Origin: Pseudomonas libanensis
GTDB lineage: Bacteria; Pseudomonadota; Gammaproteobacteria; Pseudomonadales; Pseudomonadaceae
Direction of reading: 5' to 3'
Length of the DNA stretch: 64,000 nucleotides
Assembly: GCF_001439685.1 (NCBI RefSeq)
Contig: NZ_JYLH01000003.1
Span: 186,001 to 250,000 of the forward strand
Below the pieces are notes generated by a model that saw only the letters and a program-made list of their open reading frames with translations, was not told where the DNA came from and did not search any database. The position numbers were made by a program, and so were the translations under genes. This document shows positions 53,557 through 62,500 of the stretch, piece by piece; the first letter of the stretch is position 1; each line of letters starts with the position of its first letter.

Positions 53557-54644
53557 ACATGCTCAAGTCGCTCGCCCTGTGCGCCGTGGTTGTCAGCGGC
53601 GCAGCCCAGGCCGAAGAAAAAACCCTCAAGGTCCTCAACTGGTTCGACTACATCACGCCCAAGGCGCTGGAAGACTTCAAGGCCCAGCACCCGTCGATCA
53701 AGCTGGTGTACGACATCTTCGACACCAACGAAGCCCTGGAAGCCAAATTGCTCACCGGCAACTCCGGCTATGACGTGGTCGTACCGTCCAACGTGTTCCT
53801 GGCCAAGCAGATCGAAGCCGGCGTGTTCCAGCCCCTGGACCGCCGCCAATTGCCCAACTGGAACCACCTCGATCCCAAGCTGATGAAGCTGATCGAGGCC
53901 AACGACCCCGGCAATCAGTACGCCGTGCCCTACATGTACGGCACCATCCTGATCGGCTTCAACCCGGCCAAGGTCAAGGCGGCCCTGGGCGACAACGCGC
54001 CAGTGGACAGCTGGGACCTGATCTTCAAGGAGGAAAACCTCAGCAAGCTCAAGCAATGCGGCGTCGCCCTGCTTGATTCGCCCTCGGAGATCCTGCCCCT
54101 GGCCTTGCAGCACCTGGGCCTGGACCCCAACAGCAGCAACCCCAAGGACTACATAAAGGCCGAAGCGCTGTTGATGAAGATCCGCCCGTACATCACTTAC
54201 TTTCACTCCTCCAAATACATGGCCGATATCGCCAACGGCGATATCTGCGTGGCGGTGGGCTATTCCGGCAGTTTTTCCCAGGCCGCCAACCGCGCCAAGG
54301 AGGCCAGGAATGGCGTGACCGTGGATATGCGCCTGCCCAAGGAAGGCGCGCCGATCTGGTTCGACATGCTCGCCATACCCAAGGGCGCGAGCAACCCGGG
54401 CGACGCCTACACCTTTATCAATTACCTGCTGCAACCCAACGTGATCGCGCCGATCAGCGACTTTGTCGGTTACCCCAACCCCAACAAGGACGCCAGCGGG
54501 TTGGTCGACCCGGCCATTCGCAACAACCCCAACCTGTACCCGACCGATGCGGCCATGGCCACGCTCTACACCCTCAAGCCCCTGGACAGCAAAGCCGAAC
54601 GCGCCAGGACGCGGGCCTGGACCAAGATTAAATCCGGGAGGTAA
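53553..54644 (+). CDS. Periplasmic polyamine-binding protein (PotF/SpuD-like)
   Basis: A 363-residue exported binding protein: signal peptide MNMLKSLALCAVVVSGAAQA, then KTLKVLNWFDYITPKALEDF and VYDIFDTNEALEAKLLTGNSGYDVVVPS, typical of putrescine/spermidine-binding PotF homologues, and YMYGTILIGFNP. Coupling with the acetylpolyamine deacetylase suggests capture of acetylated or free diamines. No permease or ATPase gene follows, so it must share another transporter. Confidence 0.93.
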   Translation: MNMLKSLALCAVVVSGAAQAEEKTLKVLNWFDYITPKALEDFKAQHPSIKLVYDIFDTNEALEAKLLTGNSGYDVVVPSNVFLAKQIEAGVFQPLDRRQLPNWNHLDPKLMKLIEANDPGNQYAVPYMYGTILIGFNPAKVKAALGDNAPVDSWDLIFKEENLSKLKQCGVALLDSPSEILPLALQHLGLDPNSSNPKDYIKAEALLMKIRPYITYFHSSKYMADIANGDICVAVGYSGSFSQAANRAKEARNGVTVDMRLPKEGAPIWFDMLAIPKGASNPGDAYTFINYLLQPNVIAPISDFVGYPNPNKDASGLVDPAIRNNPNLYPTDAAMATLYTLKPLDSKAERARTRAWTKIKSGR

Positions 54645-54718
54645 CGCCCTGTAAATTTTACAGCAGGCCTACGTAAGCACCGCTTCCCGGTCTGGCCGCG
54701 CCCTAGCATGGAAATGCC

Positions 54719-54740
54719 AAGCCCGTACCTCGGGCTTTTT
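54719..54740 (+). terminator. Rho-independent terminator of the polyamine operon
   Basis: AAGCCCG / CGGGCTT stem followed by T residues, 75 bases after the binding-protein stop. Confidence 0.75.
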
Positions 54741-54771
54741 CCATCTACCGGCCAGACAGGGAAGCCCCGCC

Positions 54772-57700
54772 ATGACCTCACCCGCGTCAAACAGTACCCA
54801 CACGAACGCCAAGCGCCTGGATGAACGCGCAGCGCTGTTCACTCAACTCTACGTCGGTCCCTCCTTCAGGGAGACCGCGTCCCACCTGCTGCGCCAGTCG
54901 CTGCGCGAGCAATACCCGGCGCTGGAAATCGACCCCGACATCGCCATGGTCGGTACGCCCACCTGGCAATTGATCGGCGATGAAATCGTCGCCGGGCCCA
55001 CGCACTATCAGGCTCTTAGCGAAATCCTGGCCATACAGGCGGTCGTGGCAGAACCCGCCTTGTACATCGAGGGCGAGCACTTTCTCACCCAGCAACCGAT
55101 CGTCGAACCGGCCCTGCACCTGCCCGTGCGCATATGTGAACTGGCCAAGACCCTCAATTTGCTGGCGCCTGTCATGCTGCGGGCATTCCAGCAACAGTTG
55201 GTCGCCTACTGGAACCAGACCAACGGCAACGGCCCTCATTGGCATGAGTTGTCGAGCAAGTTGCGGGCGGTCTGGAACGTCGAAACCGCCGATGACTGGA
55301 GCGCCACCGAGTGCGCCATGGCGCGCACCCTGTTCGCCCATCCCGATAAGGCCGACCGCAAGGGCAAAGACCCTTACAGCCTCAAGGCGTGCCTGATCGA
55401 AATCGGCCGCGTCGACCCAGAGCAAGTGGTCCACCATAATGAAGTGGTGATCGCGGTACTGCGCGGTGAACATGAAGGGCGAACGTCAATCCTCATGCAT
55501 TCGCTGCTCAAGGGGTATGAAAAATTCCCCTCGCTGGAGCAACTGGGTCATTCACTGCCTGCGCATGTGCCCGCCGCTAGCTCGAAGCAGGAAATCCAGT
55601 GGCGCCTGTACGAACCCGATGGCGATTTCTTTGATCAGCAGGCCTGCGCAATAGTGTCCGTGTTGGTGGAGGCCGTGGGCGATATCGACTTTTCAGACCT
55701 GCGAAAAACCCGTAATACTGATGTTGCCCTGGGCACACCGCCGGCCGTGGTCCCCCTTGCCACAGATAAAAGCCCGGACTTGATGTGGTATCAGAACCGG
55801 TTGCCCGACTGGTTGATGAATGCCTCGAACGCCGACCAGAACTTCTTTGCCCGCCATCTCAAGGACCTCGCCGCGCTGCACAACCAGAACGCTGGCCGCT
55901 CCTACCTGGACGACATCCCTGCCATCGAAGCGTATGCCTTGAAGATGACCAAGGCGCAAATGCTCAAGGAGCATCCTGACAGCGCCAACGTGCCCTTGGA
56001 TAAAATCCGGCTGGAAGTGAGGAGTTCGGTCATCTGGGGCGCCTTCGTTGTACCGGGTCAGTTTGATACCAGCACCTTCAGCGTGGCTGAACTGGCCCTG
56101 CAAAACCTCATTGCCCTGCCGACCGGCAACCGCTCTCTCAAGACTCAAAACGGCTTCAACCTGCCTGAGTGGCTGGACGCAGACTATTTTGTATCAATGG
56201 TCACCGCCGCCGATATCGGCAGCACCTATCCCGCGTTGATCAAAGAAAAACTGCTGGACGATCCACAGGAATCCTCGCGCCGCCAAACCCTCTACAGCCA
56301 GCACCTGCGTATCCAACTACCGATGCAGGCGTTGCAAGCCAAGATCAATCGGCAAGAAGGTATCGACGAACGTGGCTACCGCTACGTAGCCGCCGTGTTG
56401 CAGGACGAGACCACAGACCGTCGGGTGGACGGGCAAACCATTGTGCTCCGGCGATTGGCCTTCCGGCCCCTGAGGCGCACGGATGCGTCCCTGGACGAGG
56501 TCGCCAACATGTATGTGATCGGCCCTGATGACTGGGCAGCCGGCCCATGCCTGCTGTATCGACCGCTGTTCACCCCGTCGCTGATGCAGTTCCCCTCACC
56601 GGCCAATTTGCTCTATACAATCTCGCAGTCGAGCAGCCTGCGCGAGTCGGTGCTGGCCTGGCTGCCGGACGCAGTGCGCAATGACTACGCCAATTATGTA
56701 TTTCCCGGCGCGCTGCCCTCGCCTTGGCAGGTCGCCGATTACCTAGTGGAGCCCGATAAGCTGTGGACCATGAGCGGGCCAATGGCGTTGGGTGAGCAAA
56801 TACTCAGCGGAGATCGCTTGGCGACGCTGTTCGAAGCCAACGCCAACGCCCTGATCGAACTGGCTGACAGGCAATCGGTCTCCAACGCCGAAAGCCGCTG
56901 GGCGACCTTCAAGCACGCCGGCTGGCTGATATTCAACCTTGTATTGCCCTTTGTCGGGCGTAGCGCGGGTACGGCAGCCTGGATCTGGCAGGTGGTCGAT
57001 CAACTGCAAAATTTTGTCGAGGCGCAGGAGCACGGTGATAAACAGGCCGAGTGGTCAGCACTCACGGACGTCCTGCTCAACCTGGGCATGGCGATTACCT
57101 TGCACGTCGCCAGCCGCAGCCACCGCCCCGGTTACCCACGCAAGGCCCGTCCCACATTGGCGAAGGTAACGCCCGCCAAAGAGGTCACGGTCAAACAACT
57201 GCTGCCGCTGGGCGAAGCGTTGCCGACCAAGCATTCACCCCACTTGCACATCAGTGGCGCCATCAAGCGCGCCCCTGGGGAACTCGGCGTCCTGCTCGAC
57301 AGCTTCAAGGTCAGTAAACCCAAAGATCTGGGCGCCGCTGAAACCGCGCAAGGCCAGTACCAGCACCTTTACCATCAGGCTCAGAAATACTACGCCCCCG
57401 TAGGAGACCGCTGGTTCGAAGTCAGCGCCGATGAAGATGAAACAGTGATCATCATCGACCCCAAAACACCTGAACGCACAGGCCCGGCATTGATTCACAA
57501 CGCCCAGGGCCAATGGTTCATCGACACCCGCCTGCGCCTGCGCGGCGGCGGCCCCAAGCGCCAGCAGCAAAGATCAAAATCCGAAGCGGAAATCAAGGTA
57601 GCGCAGGCCCAACGACGCCTGTCGCAGTTCGAGAACGACAAAGCCGCGGCGCAATTGGAAGTGCAACAGGCGCGGATGGCGATGGACGACCCCACGGCCA

Positions 57701-59367
57701 GCACATCAGCCGAGACCCGTCGACAGACCTACCTGCAAAAGCTCCAGGCCCAGAGAAATAACTACGAAACGGCGCTGCAACAACTCAAGATTCTGAATAT
57801 ATTCGCCCCGACCGCGAACTATCGGGAGCAAGCCGTGCGCTATGTAGGCGCCCAGTTGGACCTGACCGAAACCAGGATACGCGAGACCCAAGTCACCTTC
57901 ACGCCCAAGCTCAAAACCGTGCTGGAACAGATTGAACACCAGATCAGCCATCCGCAAGACCGGAACATCGACGATGCCCAGGCCATGACGACAATGAGCC
58001 AGGACATGATCGAGCACCTCAATTACGTCGAATCGCGCTTCACCCAACTCAGGGCCATGGGCGAAACCGGCTTCAAGGTCATCCGCGAACACCGCAAGAG
58101 CTTGCCGGTCTATACCGCCCGCCATCTTCGAGCCCTGCAGGTGACGATAGCGCGCAACCTGTGCGTAGACAGCGCCACCACTACGCAGGATGCCTGGAAT
58201 GCCATTGACCATATTGTCGACAACGCCGACCTGTCCATCCAGACCTTGCACGAGACCCTGCTGGAGCGTAGCGAGTCGCGCCTGGATGAACGTATCGAGA
58301 CCCTCGGCAGCCTGGTGGAACAGTTCAATATCCTCGATGAACGCCTGCAGGATTTTCCCCAGGAGTTTACCGACGTCGCGCTCACCTCTCCCCTGGCGCG
58401 CCTGCGTGAAAAGATCCGCGGTTTCTACAACGAAACCGTTGGTCACCTGGAGCTTTTGCACAATGATCGCGAAACCCTGAGAGGCCGGCCGACACCTGCG
58501 CCTACGCCGCCCAAACCCCAAAAAAAGGTGATTAATACGCGCTACAACGGCGTTCTGATTGGTGAGCCTCGCCTGTCAGCGACGGGCAATGAAACCGGGT
58601 TGGTCGATATCCGATCGCCGCTCAACCAACAGGTCATGGCGACATTCCATGAAAAAACCGCCGGCGTCTGGGTGCAGCACGTGAGCCCCGTCGAAGCACC
58701 GCCGGCCACCGCCGTCGACATCGCTACCTGCGTCAACCAGGCCCAGGATCTGCTGGACGGGTTGGAGAGCTTCAAGCAACGTGCCGACGAACAAGCCGCC
58801 AAACCCGAACGCAGTGCCATCGGGATCGAGTTGCTGTATCACCTGCACGCGCAGAAACTGGAACAAGCCTCCGCCAACATCGAGCAGGCCCTGACCGCAG
58901 GCAATATTACGGACAGTCGCCAAGCCTCGGCAGCCGTCGTCAACAAACAGCTCAGCGACGCGGCGCAAGGGCTTTACAGCGAGGCGCGGCGCTATAAATC
59001 GCTTTTGATCAAAAAACACCCACCCACCGTGCAGGGGCTGGAATGGTTGCTGCAAAATGATGAGATCGTCATCAAGAAAACCGTGAAGCGGCGCCGACTC
59101 AAAAGCCCTGAAAGCGATTATCTGGACGAGTACACCATCAGTAATCGCAACGACCATAGCGTGCTGTGGTATGCGCACTTTCATTATTCAACCGATTGGG
59201 TGCGCGCCAAGTCGTTCCTGCGGGCGCGCCTGAAGACGCCACAAGAGCAGGCCAGGGGCGCGCAAGCTGACACTCTCAACGGCCTGAGCGAGAAGCAGAA
59301 AACCGCGGTCTATCTCAGCGAGATCAACCTGGAGCAGGCGCGGCGTTTGTTTTTCAACGTGAAGTAA
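54772..59367 (+). CDS. Giant protein, DUF6543 / dermonecrotic-toxin-domain type
   Basis: A 1,531-residue protein resembling large Pseudomonas proteins annotated with a dermonecrotic-toxin-type membrane-localisation domain (DUF6543). No signal peptide. N-terminal repeats of the family lie at about 20-330; the stretch PCLLYRPLFTPSLMQFPSP with SLRESVLAWLPDAVRNDYANYVFPGALPSPW is at about 600-655. Around residues 715-790 two hydrophobic segments (AGWLIFNLVLPFVGRSAG, LTDVLLNLGMAITLHVAS) could insert in a membrane; about 930-990 is coiled coil; the C terminus repeats ISNRNDHSVLWYAHFHY-like sequence. No enzymatic site was recognised. A secreted or contact toxin is the likely role; a secretion route is not shown. 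It has a diverged tandem copy downstream. Confidence 0.75.
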   Translation: MTSPASNSTHTNAKRLDERAALFTQLYVGPSFRETASHLLRQSLREQYPALEIDPDIAMVGTPTWQLIGDEIVAGPTHYQALSEILAIQAVVAEPALYIEGEHFLTQQPIVEPALHLPVRICELAKTLNLLAPVMLRAFQQQLVAYWNQTNGNGPHWHELSSKLRAVWNVETADDWSATECAMARTLFAHPDKADRKGKDPYSLKACLIEIGRVDPEQVVHHNEVVIAVLRGEHEGRTSILMHSLLKGYEKFPSLEQLGHSLPAHVPAASSKQEIQWRLYEPDGDFFDQQACAIVSVLVEAVGDIDFSDLRKTRNTDVALGTPPAVVPLATDKSPDLMWYQNRLPDWLMNASNADQNFFARHLKDLAALHNQNAGRSYLDDIPAIEAYALKMTKAQMLKEHPDSANVPLDKIRLEVRSSVIWGAFVVPGQFDTSTFSVAELALQNLIALPTGNRSLKTQNGFNLPEWLDADYFVSMVTAADIGSTYPALIKEKLLDDPQESSRRQTLYSQHLRIQLPMQALQAKINRQEGIDERGYRYVAAVLQDETTDRRVDGQTIVLRRLAFRPLRRTDASLDEVANMYVIGPDDWAAGPCLLYRPLFTPSLMQFPSPANLLYTISQSSSLRESVLAWLPDAVRNDYANYVFPGALPSPWQVADYLVEPDKLWTMSGPMALGEQILSGDRLATLFEANANALIELADRQSVSNAESRWATFKHAGWLIFNLVLPFVGRSAGTAAWIWQVVDQLQNFVEAQEHGDKQAEWSALTDVLLNLGMAITLHVASRSHRPGYPRKARPTLAKVTPAKEVTVKQLLPLGEALPTKHSPHLHISGAIKRAPGELGVLLDSFKVSKPKDLGAAETAQGQYQHLYHQAQKYYAPVGDRWFEVSADEDETVIIIDPKTPERTGPALIHNAQGQWFIDTRLRLRGGGPKRQQQRSKSEAEIKVAQAQRRLSQFENDKAAAQLEVQQARMAMDDPTASTSAETRRQTYLQKLQAQRNNYETALQQLKILNIFAPTANYREQAVRYVGAQLDLTETRIRETQVTFTPKLKTVLEQIEHQISHPQDRNIDDAQAMTTMSQDMIEHLNYVESRFTQLRAMGETGFKVIREHRKSLPVYTARHLRALQVTIARNLCVDSATTTQDAWNAIDHIVDNADLSIQTLHETLLERSESRLDERIETLGSLVEQFNILDERLQDFPQEFTDVALTSPLARLREKIRGFYNETVGHLELLHNDRETLRGRPTPAPTPPKPQKKVINTRYNGVLIGEPRLSATGNETGLVDIRSPLNQQVMATFHEKTAGVWVQHVSPVEAPPATAVDIATCVNQAQDLLDGLESFKQRADEQAAKPERSAIGIELLYHLHAQKLEQASANIEQALTAGNITDSRQASAAVVNKQLSDAAQGLYSEARRYKSLLIKKHPPTVQGLEWLLQNDEIVIKKTVKRRRLKSPESDYLDEYTISNRNDHSVLWYAHFHYSTDWVRAKSFLRARLKTPQEQARGAQADTLNGLSEKQKTAVYLSEINLEQARRLFFNVK

Positions 59368-59377
59368 CTCACCGACC

Positions 59378-59407
59378 TGTGGCGAGGGAGCTTGACCCCT
59401 CGCCACA
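59378..59407. repeat. Single REP hairpin, GTGGCGAG type
   Basis: TGTGGCGAGGG...CCCTCGCCACA folded on itself, directly after the first giant gene and before the second. It may end the first transcript. Confidence 0.75.
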
Positions 59408-59523
59408 ATCACAGCGCGTTTCACCGCTGTGTCTCGACGTATCTACCGCCCTCGCCGCAGCGGCGCTCGCTACCTTGCCATTCCTGAAGCCCGCCCGGGC
59501 CATCGAATGCGCAGGAGCTGCAC

Positions 59524-62500
59524 ATGCCCAATGACATCGCTAATAACCACCGCCCACCGACGGCCTATGAACTGCTCACCCAGCTGACCACAGGCCCCAC
59601 GACTCGCGAAGTCGCCGCCACCACACTGCGCGCGGCACTCAAAGAGCTGTACCCGACGCTGCATATCGACCCCGACCTGGCCAAGGTGGTCAGCCCCCAA
59701 TGGGAGGTGGTCGGCAGCGCCGTCGAGCCTGCGCCGGCCATCGTCGAATCGCTCACCTCGGTACTGGCCCGTCAGGCACTGTCCAATGACAGAGTCACGT
59801 ACATCGACGGCCTGCACTTCCTCACGCTGCAACCGTACGCTGAAGTACCGGTACACATAGCGGTGAAAATCGATGCCGTCGCCCGGCTGATCAATGACTT
59901 GTCGGGCCTGCTGTTCACGGCCTTCCAGCAACAGCAGTTGGACTACTGGAACGCATCCAACGGCGCCACGGGCCCGCGCTGGCAGGCCTTTTCCAACTCG
60001 TTGAGGAAGGTATGGAACATCACCGAAGAGCAAGGCCTGAACGAACACGAATGTGCCATGGCCCGCACGGTTTTCCAGGAGCCCGACCGAGCGAAGCGTT
60101 CGCTGAAAGACCCGTACAAGAGCCATGCCTACCTGGTCGACGTGGATATCCTCAAGAACGGCGAGTCCAACCACATCAGCTTCCTGGACATGACTGTGTT
60201 GGTGGGCGAACACGAGAATCGCCAGATGATCCTCACTTACTCACTGGTAAGCGGGTATGAGAGCTTCACATCATTGGCCGCTTTCGGCGCCTCGCTGCCT
60301 GCCCGGATGAGCGCGCCAGAGCAGGACACTAGCTTGCAATGGCGCCTGTATGAACCTGATGGCAACTTCTTCGACGCGTTGGCCTGCACCTTGATCGCCG
60401 TGCAAATCCAGATAATCGGCCAGCTCGGCGGAGCCGATGTGCAGGAACAGCCACGCGCCCCTGGCGCGGTGCGCATCGTGCCCAGCATTGAAGAAATGAG
60501 CGATCATCGACTGTCCAATATTCGCGACATCCACCAACAACTTCCCGAATGGCTGGCCTCGGCATCCGACTCCGACACCGCCGCCTACAGCCGCTACCTG
60601 ATCGACCTGGCCCACCTGCACACCCATTACCACGGCGAGACATTTCAGGACGGTGTTCCCGCCATCCGTGACTATGCAAGGAGCCAGTTGCAAAGCCGCA
60701 TCCGCGCGCCTGAAAAGGAAGCCCGCCTTAACCTGGACAAAATCGAGATCGTGATCGAGAGCCCGGTGCTGTGGGGCACCTTTGTCATCCCGGGCGCCGT
60801 GGACATCACCCGTCGCAGCCTGATCGACCTGGCCCTGGAAAACCTCACCGGCCTGCCCACCGGCAACACAACGGTGCACTACAACGGCAAGGACAATGGC
60901 GTACCCGCCTGGCTGACCTATCGCTATCTGAAAGACGTGATCGAAGACATCGATATCGGCCAATACTACCCAGCCCTGGTCAAACAGAAACTACTCGATG
61001 ACCCGCTGCAATCGAGCCACCGACAGCAGCTCTACACCAGTCACCTGCAGGTGCAATTGCCGCTGCTGGCGCTGCAGATGAAAATCCGCAAGCAGGGCGG
61101 CATCGATGAGCTTGGTTACCGCTACGTCGCCGCCGTGATGCACGCCGATGAACATGAGCGTCAGGTAGACGGGCAGCCCATCGTGATCCGCAACCTGGCC
61201 TTCGTGCCCACCTTGCACCCGGGCCATGAGCAAGATGTTGTCGCCAACATGTTCGTGATCGGCCCCAGACAGTCCGGCACTGGTCCCTGCGTGCTGTATC
61301 GGCCCCTGCTTGAACCGGCCCTGATGCAGTTTGCATCGCGGCAAAACCTGCTGTACGCCATCAAACATGAACGTTCCTTGCGCGAATCGGTATTGGCCTG
61401 GCTGCCGGAAGCGCAAAGGTTCAACTACGCCCAGTACGTTTTCCCCGATACGGTGCCCTCGCCCTGGACCGTGGTGCGCGCGCTGGTCGAACCGCTGACC
61501 GTGCTGTACATGAGCGGCCCGATAACGCTGACCGATGAAGTCGTGGGCAATGACAACCTGGCGACGCTGTTCAAGGCCAACGCCAATGCCCTGATCGAGT
61601 TGGCGACACGCCAATCGGTATCCAACGTGCAAAAGCGCTGGGCGACCTTGCGGCATGCTGGCTGGCAGATATTCAATATCGCCCTGCCCTTCATGGGCCG
61701 CACCCTAGGAATCGCCGCCTGGATCTGGCAAATCATGGATGACTTGCAGGCTGCCGAGGAGGCCGTGGACAAGGGCGACCAGCCCTCTACCTGGACAGCC
61801 TTGGTGGATGTACTCCTTAATCTGGGTATGGCCCTGACCCTGCACATCGCCCTGCGCCACCCTCGACCACGGGAGCCATTCAAGGCCCCCGGGCTCAAGA
61901 CTGAAGCAGAGCCCGCGACCATCGAAACGTCCGGTGAGCCGTCAATTGCCAAGAAAAAATACACCGGCGTGCAACAAACCAGTTTTCCCGACAACCAACT
62001 TCCCGCCAGGCATCAAGGCGCCGTGCACACCCAGGGGGCCTTGAGTCATAGCCCCCTTGGCCTGGCCACGGCACTGGACAGTTTCAGCGTCGCCAAACCC
62101 AAGGCCCTTGGCGAGCAAAACAAAACCCCCGGTCGCCACCTCAATCTCTATCCCTTGGCAGACAAGTGGTACGCACCAGTGGGCAAGCGTTGGTTCGAGG
62201 TGATGGTCGATGACAACGACAGTGTCATCGTCATCGATCCCGATAGCCCCTTGCGTACCGGCCCACCGCTGATAGGTAACCTGGCGGGCCAATGGTTTGT
62301 CGATGTTCGTTTACGACTGCGCGGCGGAGGTCTTCGCAACCGACGGCGAGCGGTGAAGGTCGATCAGCCTGAGCGCATCAGGCAGCTCAAGACCAAGCTC
62401 AATGCCTTTGACGCAGTTGCCGCCCATAAACAACTGGACGTGCTTGAATCAAAGCCTCCGCTGGACGCAACGCCCGGCCCGTCTACCGACCTGCTGCGTA

